Assembly: GCA_034111875.1 (NCBI GenBank)
Contig: JAWUWK010000121.1
Span: forward strand, 1-7,912
From: Rs1 sp034111875
Lineage (GTDB): Bacteria > Pseudomonadota > Gammaproteobacteria > Pseudomonadales > Balneatricaceae
Length of the DNA stretch: 7,912 nt
Direction of reading: 5' to 3'
Every line of letters starts with the position of its first letter. Position 1 is the stretch's first letter. The notes under the pieces were generated by a model, which did not search any database, was not told the origin of the DNA, and worked only from the letters and a program-made list of their open reading frames with translations. Positions 1 to 5,610 of this stretch are shown here, piece after piece. The position numbers were made by a program, and so were the translations under genes.

Positions 1-101
1 TTCCAAGCAGCGTTAAAAGTATTATCAATATTGACGTTAGGTTGACGGAGGTAATCAGCCGTAAGCGATGGCAAAGCAGAAGTCTTCATGGCAGAATTCA
101 T
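1..101 (-). CDS. Partial CDS, N-terminal 33 codons of an unidentified protein
   Basis: An open frame enters from the left edge. Its start is ATG at 101-99, preceded by a Shine-Dalgarno-like AAGAG at 113-109 with a 7-nt spacer. A second in-frame ATG lies four codons in (89-87), but it has no comparable ribosome binding site. The visible residues begin MNSAMKTSALPSL and continue through ADYLRQPNVNIDN to the edge. There is no hydrophobic signal segment, so the product is probably cytoplasmic. I do not recognise the family from 33 residues. The frame has no stop, a plausible start and RBS, and an upstream -10 box with a palindromic operator candidate, which together support a real gene. It is divergent from dtd. 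Confidence 0.6.
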   Translation of the reverse strand, partial: MNSAMKTSALPSLTADYLRQPNVNIDNTFNAAW

Positions 102-126
102 TTGATGTCTCTTGTGGTGTTTTGTT

Positions 127-149
127 TTGTCTAGACAACAAGTATTATA
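127..149 (-). promoter_or_regulatory. Candidate -10 box and palindromic operator of the left-edge gene
   Basis: On the minus strand a perfect TATAAT reads at 149-144. No good -35 is found at 16-18 bp. The expected start point near 137 falls inside a perfect 12-bp palindrome, TTGTCTAGACAA (127-138). Its GT...AC form resembles operators of GntR/HutC-type repressors such as PhnF or DasR (TGGTCTAGACCA type). The -10 and palindrome are seen directly; the repressor family is inference. Confidence 0.4.
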
Positions 150-227
150 CTACAAAGAGGCATCAAATTATTTAATATCAACTACTTACTTTCACTTTTG
201 TTCTTTATTTGAATCCCGAAACTTGAG

Positions 228-610
228 TTATTAAAGCAGCATTGATACAAAGAGTTGCAGAGGCAAATTAACTGCTACCGGCATTTAATCACTTCTTTTA
301 GGCATCTGAAAATTACTTGGACAAGCTTGTCAACCGTGTTTTAAAGACCTTTTATAAGCAAATATTTGGTTATTATTAGCATCCAGATCCATCGTTACAT
401 ATTATTAAAGAAAGCATTGATCCAAAGAGCTTCAAAGGCAAATTAACTGCTGCCGATATTGAATCACTCCTTTTGCGGATCTGAAGATTAGTTGAGCAAA
501 CTGTGTTTTAAATACACTTTATAAACACATATTTGGTTATTATTAGCACCCACATCCATCGTTAGAGCTTATTTATGAAAGCATTGATCCAAAGAGTTTC
601 AGAGGCAAAT
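228..610 (+). repeat. Degenerate tandem repeats of the dtd upstream region and first 12 codons
   Basis: The start of dtd (codons 2-12, ending GGCAAAT at 610) recurs upstream, ending at 268 and at 443. After each upstream copy the same next segment follows (TAACTGCT...), then a shared AT-rich stretch containing TTTGGTTATTATTAGCA and ATCCATCGTTA. This gives two full units, about 269-443 (175 bp) and 444-610 (167 bp, running into the live gene), plus a partial copy at 228-268. The units are clearly diverged, and the second lacks about 9 bp relative to the first around 316-333. The upstream copies have lost the ATG (AAG in the middle copy) and hit TAA right after codon 12, so they are not genes. 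The left unit contains a 12-bp palindrome, GACAAGCTTGTC (320-331). Confidence 0.85.
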
Positions 611-1015
611 GTTGCCGTAGACAACCACATTATCGGCGAAATAAACCGAGGCATGTTAGTTTTTTTAGGGATTGAAAAGTCAGATACTATCGCTTGCGCT
701 GAACGTATGCTCAAAAAACTGATTAACTACCGCATTTTCAGTGATGATAATGGCAAAATGAATTTAAGTCTTAAAGATTCTGGCGGAGGGTTGCTGGTAG
801 TCTCTCAATTTACCTTAGTGGCTCAAACCAACAAAGGCTCTAGGCCAGGATTTTCTTTGGGCGCCTCACCTAAGCACGGAAAATTTATTTACGATGATTT
901 TATTCGAAGAGCCACTCTTATTCAGCCTAATGTTAAAACCGGCCAATTTGGAGCAGATATGCAAGTCAGTTTGGTGAACGATGGCCCAGTGACCTTTATG
1001 TTTGACATCAACTAA
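575..1015 (+). CDS. dtd: D-aminoacyl-tRNA deacylase (Dtd)
   Basis: This enzyme hydrolyses the ester bond of D-aminoacyl-tRNAs (D-Tyr and others), and also mischarged Gly-tRNA(Ala), as a cytoplasmic proofreading step that recycles tRNA. The 146-residue product matches the usual family length (~145). It shows the hallmark active-site motifs SQFTL (77-81) and NDGPVT (135-140), the latter carrying the Gly-cisPro pair that gives chiral selectivity. TGQFGADM (122-129) is also typical. ATG at 575 has a weak AGAG (564-567) at 7-nt spacing, and the protein starts MKALIQRVSEA as in homologues. The gene is complete and stands alone, facing the moaA unit convergently. Its 5' end is the source of the degenerate repeats just upstream. 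No convincing promoter was identified in the repeat region. Confidence 0.96.
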   Translation: MKALIQRVSEANVAVDNHIIGEINRGMLVFLGIEKSDTIACAERMLKKLINYRIFSDDNGKMNLSLKDSGGGLLVVSQFTLVAQTNKGSRPGFSLGASPKHGKFIYDDFIRRATLIQPNVKTGQFGADMQVSLVNDGPVTFMFDIN

Positions 1016-1074
1016 TCGCATCTATCATTTGGTAAGTGCCTAAATACCCAAACAGAAACACTTAAACCATAAGC
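1016..1074. other. Convergent intergenic gap, no clear terminator
   Basis: This 59-nt gap separates the convergent 3' ends of dtd and the unknown gene. TAAGTG (1033-1038) can pair with CACTTA (1059-1064) around a 20-nt loop, and a 10-bp palindrome ATAAGCTTAT (1069-1078) overlaps the stop of the minus-strand gene. Neither has a GC-rich stem with a T-tract, so no intrinsic terminator is called. Confidence 0.4.
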
Positions 1075-1632
1075 TTATTGTAAAGTGTAAGTCGAGGCTT
1101 GAGCGGGTTCGAATAAATTTTCAACGGCCCCCCATTCAAGAGATTTTGCACCTTGATGAATAAATGAAATTATTTGGTGTAATTGATTAGAGTCAACCTG
1201 AGAGGAGGCCGCCACTTCGTTACTGTTAGAGGTATAGAAAGCCAGCTTATAGAATTTATTTTGGTAACTAATATCTAGACGCTTCAAAATACTAGGCTCT
1301 ATAACAGCTTCTGCATTCGATACCGAAGAAACAGGAGAGCCACTTCCTGTAGTCACATTAGATTGATCTTGTTGCGCCCTTTGATGCTCAAACGAAGCCA
1401 TTGCCCCCTTGTGATCGACGGGACTACTAATTACGCTTGGCGAGGTCTTTTCTATTAAATCAGCCGCGGCATTCAAAAGTCGTAGCGCCAACCTTCTGGT
1501 TAGCCAAAATCGAATCTCTCGGCCCTCATTATACAAATTCCCCGAGAGTAAAATTCTATCCTGCACTTCGTTATACTCGAAAGAAAAAGCGTCAATTTTA
1601 ACAGCCGTTATATTTTTCAAAGAATCGCTCAA
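1075..1632 (-). CDS. Unknown protein translationally coupled to MoaA
   Basis: I do not recognise this family. The 185-residue product has no signal peptide or membrane segment. It divides into an N-terminal part (~1-85) with predicted strands around FSFEYNEVQDRILLSG and a basic/hydrophobic helix (FWLTRRLALRLLNAAADLIE); a Ser/Gln/Gly-rich, probably disordered linker (~86-112); and a C-terminal part (~113-170) of strands (RLDISYQNKFYKLAFYT) followed by a helix. The frame opens at TTG 1632-1630, sharing bases with the moaA TGA (1631-1629). GGAGG at 1637-1633 directly abuts that TTG, which is too close. A second in-frame TTG at 1620-1618 has a 12-nt spacer, so the true start may be four codons later. 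Co-transcription with moaA suggests, but does not prove, a link to molybdenum-cofactor metabolism. Confidence 0.8.
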   Translation of the reverse strand: MSDSLKNITAVKIDAFSFEYNEVQDRILLSGNLYNEGREIRFWLTRRLALRLLNAAADLIEKTSPSVISSPVDHKGAMASFEHQRAQQDQSNVTTGSGSPVSSVSNAEAVIEPSILKRLDISYQNKFYKLAFYTSNSNEVAASSQVDSNQLHQIISFIHQGAKSLEWGAVENLFEPAQASTYTLQ

Positions 1633-2624
1633 CCTCCTGTCATGCTCATAAAACGTACCACTTCAACATTACCATCTACAGTAAAATGATGCTCTTTAGG
1701 TTTGTCATTCATCGCCAGTATTAAATGCCGCTTTAAAACATCTATGTCTGCATCATTTTCGCGTAATATTTGCTTTAAATCCACCGCGTTTTCATTGCCT
1801 AAACAGAGTAATAACTTACCCTCGACGGTAACTCTGACGCGGTTACAGTCGCCACAAAAATTATGGCTATGAGGCGATATCAAACCCACTTTACTGACAC
1901 TGCCCTCCATCTTCCAATACTTAGAGGGACCACCGGTATTCAGCGAAGATTCTTTTAAAGTATATTTTTGCCCGATCGTGTGCAAAATATCATCACTGGA
2001 GTAATAGGTTTCTGCGCGATTATGCGAGCTAATTTCACCCAGAGGCATCTCTTCTATAAAGGAAATATCAATGCCGCGATCACGCACAAACTCTACCAAA
2101 TCTAACACTTCAAGGTCGTTGCGGCCTCTTAAAATCACCGCATTAATTTTAATATGTTCTATGCCAGCACTAATAGCAGCATCTATTCCCTGAATAACTT
2201 TTTCAATATTACCGGTACGCGTTAAAGCTTTAAACAGAATGGGATCAAGGCTATCCATGCTAATATTTATGCGATTAATCCCCGCTTCTTTCAATTCAAC
2301 CGCATACTTAGTTAACTGCGAACCATTGGTTGTCAAACAGAAGTTCTTTAATCCAGGCAATGCCCCTACACGCTTAAATAGAGATAACACGTCGCGCCTA
2401 ACCAAAGGTTCTCCACCAGTCAATCTTATTTTATCGACCCCAAGTTCAGTAAAAGCTCGAGCAATAAGCTGTATTTCTTCCAATGACATCACTTGCTCTC
2501 GCGGCAAAAACGTCATTTTTTCGTCCATACAATAGACACAGCGAAAGTCACACCTATCAGTGACAGACATACGTACATAAGTTATTTTTCGACCAAACTG
2601 ATCGACTAATTGTGTTTCAGACAT
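1629..2624 (-). CDS. moaA: GTP 3',8-cyclase MoaA (radical SAM, molybdenum cofactor biosynthesis)
   Basis: MoaA converts GTP to 3',8-cyclo-7,8-dihydro-GTP, the first step of molybdenum-cofactor synthesis, which MoaC continues. The product has 331 residues, close to the usual length. It contains the N-terminal radical-SAM [4Fe-4S] motif CX3CX2C (C25, C29, C32), the SAM-contacting GGEP (70-73), the second cluster motif CX2CX13C (C257, C260, C274) in FCGDCNRVR, and the terminal Gly-Gly (330-331) known to be needed for activity. ATG at 2624-2622 follows AAGG at 5-nt spacing (2633-2630). It is the first gene of a two-gene unit. No other moa, moe or mog gene is in the window, so the rest of the pathway must be encoded elsewhere. 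There is no sign of truncation. Confidence 0.97.
   Translation of the reverse strand: MSETQLVDQFGRKITYVRMSVTDRCDFRCVYCMDEKMTFLPREQVMSLEEIQLIARAFTELGVDKIRLTGGEPLVRRDVLSLFKRVGALPGLKNFCLTTNGSQLTKYAVELKEAGINRINISMDSLDPILFKALTRTGNIEKVIQGIDAAISAGIEHIKINAVILRGRNDLEVLDLVEFVRDRGIDISFIEEMPLGEISSHNRAETYYSSDDILHTIGQKYTLKESSLNTGGPSKYWKMEGSVSKVGLISPHSHNFCGDCNRVRVTVEGKLLLCLGNENAVDLKQILRENDADIDVLKRHLILAMNDKPKEHHFTVDGNVEVVRFMSMTGG
1633..1637 (-). promoter_or_regulatory. Shine-Dalgarno inside the moaA C-terminal Gly-Gly codons
   Basis: The last codons of moaA read ACA GGA GGT TGA on the minus strand, so GGAGG at 1637-1633 encodes the C-terminal Gly-Gly and is also a strong Shine-Dalgarno. The downstream gene's start candidates are TTG at 0-nt spacing (overlapping the moaA stop) and TTG at 12-nt spacing. 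No other strong SD lies nearby, and this arrangement implies translational coupling. Confidence 0.6.
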
Positions 2625-2642
2625 ACCTACCTTCTTCTCGCT

Positions 2643-2709
2643 TAAGATCAGATCTTACATTCCGATTATAGCTACTGAAATGACACCAGTAACCTTCTAG
2701 TAACCTTCT
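2643..2709 (-). promoter_or_regulatory. moaA promoter with 11-bp direct repeats and a start-site palindrome
   Basis: On the minus strand a perfect -10 TATAAT lies at 2670-2665. The -35 position at 17 bp (2693-2688) is GTTACT, a poor match to TTGACA. Overlapping and extending upstream of it are two perfect, adjacent 11-bp repeats (AGAAGGTTACT, 2709-2699 and 2698-2688), placed about -31 to -52 from a start near 2658. Just downstream is the interrupted palindrome TAAGATC-A-GATCTTA (2643-2657). A weak -35 replaced by in-phase direct repeats is typical of promoters driven by an OmpR/PhoB-type winged-helix activator. The regulator is not identified. Confidence 0.55.
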
Positions 2710-2881
2710 ATTGACTGATTGAATTCACTGTAGTCGAGCACAAAAGGGCAATTTTTAATCCGCTAGAAAAATACCCGCTTAAATTATAACCGCCGCTAGG
2801 GTTTTTAATTCAACTGTAACACCAAAACCCTGTTCTCTATATCGATATCCGCACCACACAATCAAGAGTATATGATGATTC
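2710..2881. other. Intergenic DNA between yaiI and the moaA promoter, with inverted repeats
   Basis: An 8-bp inverted repeat, AGGGTTTT (2798-2805) / AAAACCCT (2824-2831), encloses an 18-nt loop. It has no T-tract on either strand, so it is not called a terminator. ATATCGATAT (2839-2848) is a 10-bp palindrome. A second minus-strand TATAAT at 2788-2783 has TTGAAT 19 bp upstream (2813-2808) and could be a weak distal moaA promoter. No ORF worth calling was seen. Confidence 0.35.
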
Positions 2882-3331
2882 TTATTTGGACCATTTAGAC
2901 AGGTATTGGTCTAATTTATTTGCAAATAATAGTCGATCGTTTTGATTCATTTTATCGGGCCCACCGGATTGAATACCACTACTGCGCAAGGTCTCCAAAA
3001 AATCGCGCATATTTAACCGCGACTTTATATTGTCTTCGTCTAAGACTTCGCCACGAGAGGTTAAAACATTAGCACCTTTTTCAATCACTTCAGCCGCCAG
3101 GGGAATATCACTAGTAATCACTAGGTCTCTAGCTTCACAGCGCCTGACTATTTCATCATCGGCAACATCAAAACCACTGGCCACTTGAATGGCGTTTACA
3201 TTTTCCACATTGGGCACAGGTATATATTGGTTAGCCACAAAATATAACTGAACTTTTGTGCGCTGCGCGGCGCGCAGTAATATTTCTTTAACTACTTTTG
3301 GACAAGCGTCCGCATCAACCCAAATTGACAT
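2882..3331 (-). CDS. yaiI: YaiI/YqxD family protein (DUF188, UPF0178)
   Basis: This is a 149-residue member of the widely conserved DUF188 family, which has a PIN-like nuclease fold but no established biochemical role. Family landmarks are present: the N-terminal acidic motif VDADACP (5-11), TSDIPLA (73-79) with a second conserved aspartate (D75), GEVLDEDNI (95-103), and the C-terminal GGP (123-125) followed by NDRLLFANKLDQYL. The acidic residues are those expected to bind metal in a PIN-like site. The length is typical and no signal peptide is present. ATG at 3331-3329 has an AAAGG ribosome binding site about 7 nt upstream. The gene is monocistronic as far as can be seen, upstream of and parallel to moaA but separated from it by about 257 bp with its own promoter signals. 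Confidence 0.93.
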   Translation of the reverse strand: MSIWVDADACPKVVKEILLRAAQRTKVQLYFVANQYIPVPNVENVNAIQVASGFDVADDEIVRRCEARDLVITSDIPLAAEVIEKGANVLTSRGEVLDEDNIKSRLNMRDFLETLRSSGIQSGGPDKMNQNDRLLFANKLDQYLSKWSK

Positions 3332-3676
3332 ATTTAGCCTTTATTCTATGATTTTTTGTCACTGATGGGAATATCTTATCAGAGCTGCTTTGATCTGAAT
3401 TCAACATCATAAAGCGCAACCCCTAAACAGCTTTGGATGATTATGACGCTCAATTACGCATACTGTATAGGAGAGTGGTGATATTGGCCATCACTCTCTA
3501 AATAACAAACACCATTTCACCCCATAATAGAGCTCATTAGCTATCTCGTTGAAATATCGCTATTCGCTGAATCATCTGCCATCACTTTTTGACTACAATT
3601 ACAGCGCAAAACGCTTTAAACTTAACGACTGTAACAGTAATCCTAAATCTAGGGTCATCGCTATCGAGGCTATAAT
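3332..3676. other. Divergent intergenic region between yaiI and the acetyltransferase gene
   Basis: No convincing ORF is seen in these 345 bp. On the minus strand a -10-like CATAAT (3445-3440) with TATACA 18 bp upstream (3469-3464) is a weak candidate yaiI promoter. A free-standing hairpin lies at 3471-3498. Short dyads are ACTGT-A-ACAGT (3628-3638) and CCTA-AATC-TAGG (3642-3653). No clear promoter for the acetyltransferase was found: TTGACT at 3589-3594 lacks a matching -10 at normal spacing. Confidence 0.4.
3471..3498. repeat. Inverted repeat / hairpin without a T-tract
   Basis: GAGAGTGGTG (3471-3480) pairs with CATCACTCTC (3489-3498), ten pairs including one G-T, around an 8-nt loop. It is followed by AAATAAC on the plus strand and CTATAC on the minus strand. 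Without a T-run on either side it is not a canonical intrinsic terminator. It may be an operator or an RNA structure. Confidence 0.5.
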
Positions 3677-4231
3677 TTGACCGATAACCAAGTAAGTCCT
3701 TTAAATCCTGTGCTTTATGACCCTCTGTGTAAAATACTGCGCGCAGCACGCAAAAGAGCGAAAGCTTTATGCCATGAATACAACCACTGCCACCCTGACC
3801 AAAAAGGCAAAAGACAACAAATACTCAGCAATTTACTCAACAGCGTTAACAAAGCCGTCATAGAAACTAATTTTAATTGTGATTATGGTTACAACATTAG
3901 CCTCGGCAAAAGCTTTTATGCCAATCATCACTGCACAATACTTGACGCAGCCCCTGTCACTATAGGTGATAATGTAATGTTTGGCCCCAGTGTGAATTTA
4001 ACCACAACATCTCATCCTTTAGACAGAGAAACACGGGCAAGCGGACTGGAGTTCGCCAGACCTATCGTCATCCACGACAATGTATGGCTGGGAATGGGAG
4101 TACAAATTTTATCCGGAGTTACCCTTGGCCAAAACGTAGTGATTGGAGCTGGTGCTGTTGTCACTTGTGACATACCAAGCAATTCATTAGCCGTGGGAAT
4201 TCCAGCAAAAGTGATCAGAGAGCTTAGTTAA
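3677..4231 (+). CDS. maa: Maltose O-acetyltransferase family protein (left-handed beta-helix)
   Basis: The product is a 184-residue acetyl-CoA-dependent O-acetyltransferase of the Maa/NodL/LacA group, which acetylates a hydroxyl of sugars such as maltose or glucose in the cytoplasm. The N-terminal Mac-type helical region (~11-60, LYDPL...ARKRAKALCHEYNH) precedes hexapeptide repeats (~88-165) that form a left-handed beta-helix. The catalytic histidine is His113 in TTSHPLD. NFNCDYGYNISLG (65-77) and GIPAKVIREL (174-183) are near-diagnostic. The length matches E. coli Maa (~183). The frame has no ATG before the repeat region. The start is TTG at 3677, with GAGG (3666-3669) at 7-nt spacing and an in-frame TAG at 3650-3652 closing it upstream. 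The substrate cannot be settled by sequence; the symbol is family-level. Confidence 0.88.
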   Translation: MTDNQVSPLNPVLYDPLCKILRAARKRAKALCHEYNHCHPDQKGKRQQILSNLLNSVNKAVIETNFNCDYGYNISLGKSFYANHHCTILDAAPVTIGDNVMFGPSVNLTTTSHPLDRETRASGLEFARPIVIHDNVWLGMGVQILSGVTLGQNVVIGAGAVVTCDIPSNSLAVGIPAKVIRELS

Positions 4232-4474
4232 TATTTGATGATAAACGCTCTGACAAACAAAGCACAAAATAGGACTAATGTTTAAAGCTTAACGAAAACA
4301 GAGCCTGATCTTGTGACACAGGCCTGTGATAAACAGTCCAACGAGCGAACCCCTCAATCTAGACCAATAGGCTACGTCACTTACCCCAAACTCAAAGAAT
4401 TAATGTGTGATTTTTTAGTTTTATTGTTATCGGTAGAATAAACGTCGATGAACTTGCAAAAGATAGGATAAAAA
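4232..4474. other. Convergent intergenic region
   Basis: This 243-bp region separates the 3' ends of the acetyltransferase gene (+) and the ABC ATPase gene (-). The only clear element is the minus-strand terminator candidate near 4291-4327. No ORF or plus-strand terminator for the acetyltransferase is evident. Confidence 0.5.
4291..4327 (-). terminator. Candidate rho-independent terminator of the ABC ATPase transcript
   Basis: On the minus strand ACAGGCCTG (4327-4319) pairs with CAGGC-T-CTGT (4307-4298), nine pairs with one bulged base and an 11-nt loop. It is followed directly by TTTTCGTT (4298-4291). It lies about 150 nt past the ABC ATPase stop. The overlapping perfect palindrome CACAGGCCTGTG (4317-4328) could form a competing small fold. 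Confidence 0.5.
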
Positions 4475-5536
4475 TTACCTTAAACGATGTTCTGTCTTCA
4501 GATCAAAATACGTCACTTGCGCTGCATCAAAGGTTAAAGCCACTACATCACCTTTGCTCGCTTCAGACTTACCCCTAGCTTCTAACACTAATCGTTCACC
4601 ATTAGCGGCGTTCAAGTAGACATATGCCACACCACCTAACTCTTCGGTAATATCTACCGTTAAATTTCCCTCTCCAATTTGCATGCTCAAAGCTTGAGGC
4701 CTAATTCCAACAATCACTTCGCTACCTTGATTAGGCAAAGCAACACTGGCGTCGACAAGAGCATTGTTCAGCGCTGCTACCCTCACTTTACCCGCTTCAA
4801 CAAAGCCTTTAACAAAGTTCATGCTGGGGGAGCCGATAAAACCTGCTACAAATTTATTATCGGGGTTATCGTATAAATTTAAAGGACTACCGACTTGCTC
4901 GATCACGCCATCGCGAAGCACTACAATTTTATCCGCCAATGTCATTGCCTCTACTTGATCGTGGGTCACATAAATCATGGTGGCTCCCAACTCATTGTGC
5001 AATCTGGCAATTTCTACGCGCATATCGACTCTCAACTCAGCATCGAGATTAGACAAAGGCTCGTCAAACAGAAAAACCTCTGGGCCACGCACTATTGCAC
5101 GACCTATAGCGACTCGCTGCCTTTGACCACCGGATAAGGCTTTAGGTTTTCTGTGTAAATAATCGTCTAGCTTTAAAATAGCTGACGCTTGAGAGACTTT
5201 CTGTTTAATCACTGTTTTATCGACTTTGTTCATTTTCAAGCCAAAGCCCATGTTCTCCTCCACGGTCATGTGCGGGTACAGAGCATAGGTTTGAAAAACC
5301 ATCGCAATACCGCGCTCAGCAGGATCCATTGAAGTAACCTCTCGATCGCCGATAAACATATTGCCGCTAGTTGTCTCTTCTAAACCCGCTATCATGCGTA
5401 ATAAAGTAGACTTACCGCAGCCAGACGGACCGACAAAAACACAGAACTCACCGGCAGATACCTCTAGATCTACACCGTGTATTACTTGCAAATCATCGTA
5501 TTTTTTAGTTATATTTTTTAAAATTACGCCTGACAT
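4475..5536 (-). CDS. Sugar ABC transporter ATP-binding protein, MalK/UgpC type
   Basis: This is the ATPase subunit of a carbohydrate importer of the CUT1 type, acting at the inner face of the cytoplasmic membrane. The 353-residue product has a complete nucleotide-binding domain: Walker A GPSGCGKST (36-44), Q-loop Gln82, signature LSGGQ (134-138), Walker B VFLFDEP with Glu159, D-loop SNLD, and switch His192 in THDQVEAM. FIGSPSMNF (233-241) then leads into the C-terminal OB/TOBE regulatory domain (~242-353) of MalK/UgpC/MsmK proteins. ATG at 5536-5534 follows GGAG at 5-nt spacing. It lies 74 nt downstream of the IclR gene on the same strand, probably in one transcript. The sugar is not determined by the ATPase, and such subunits can serve several transporters. 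The divergent binding protein is the likely partner. Confidence 0.95.
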   Translation of the reverse strand: MSGVILKNITKKYDDLQVIHGVDLEVSAGEFCVFVGPSGCGKSTLLRMIAGLEETTSGNMFIGDREVTSMDPAERGIAMVFQTYALYPHMTVEENMGFGLKMNKVDKTVIKQKVSQASAILKLDDYLHRKPKALSGGQRQRVAIGRAIVRGPEVFLFDEPLSNLDAELRVDMRVEIARLHNELGATMIYVTHDQVEAMTLADKIVVLRDGVIEQVGSPLNLYDNPDNKFVAGFIGSPSMNFVKGFVEAGKVRVAALNNALVDASVALPNQGSEVIVGIRPQALSMQIGEGNLTVDITEELGGVAYVYLNAANGERLVLEARGKSEASKGDVVALTFDAAQVTYFDLKTEHRLR

Positions 5537-5610
5537 TGTAACTCCAGAGTTTAAATGGGTTGATACACCTGTAAACGATTACCTCACAGTGAAAAGGCAA
5601 CACTCGAGTA

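Noticed and set aside
1033..1064. Bidirectional terminator between dtd and the unknown gene
   Set aside because: Six-base stem with a 20-nt loop, low GC and no T-tract.
2239..2535. 98-codon plus-strand open frame
   Set aside because: It lies entirely antisense to moaA, whose Fe-S and SAM motifs are intact there, and it has no RBS or family features.
2798..2831. Terminator for yaiI
   Set aside because: The 8-bp inverted repeat has no T-tract on the minus strand, so it is reported only as an inverted repeat.
3671..3676. TATAAT as a -10 box for the acetyltransferase gene
   Set aside because: No -35 at 16-18 bp, and transcription would start inside the coding sequence.
4679..5137. Several plus-strand open frames within the ABC ATPase gene
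   Set aside because: They are shadows of a gene with complete Walker A, signature and Walker B motifs; their products look random.
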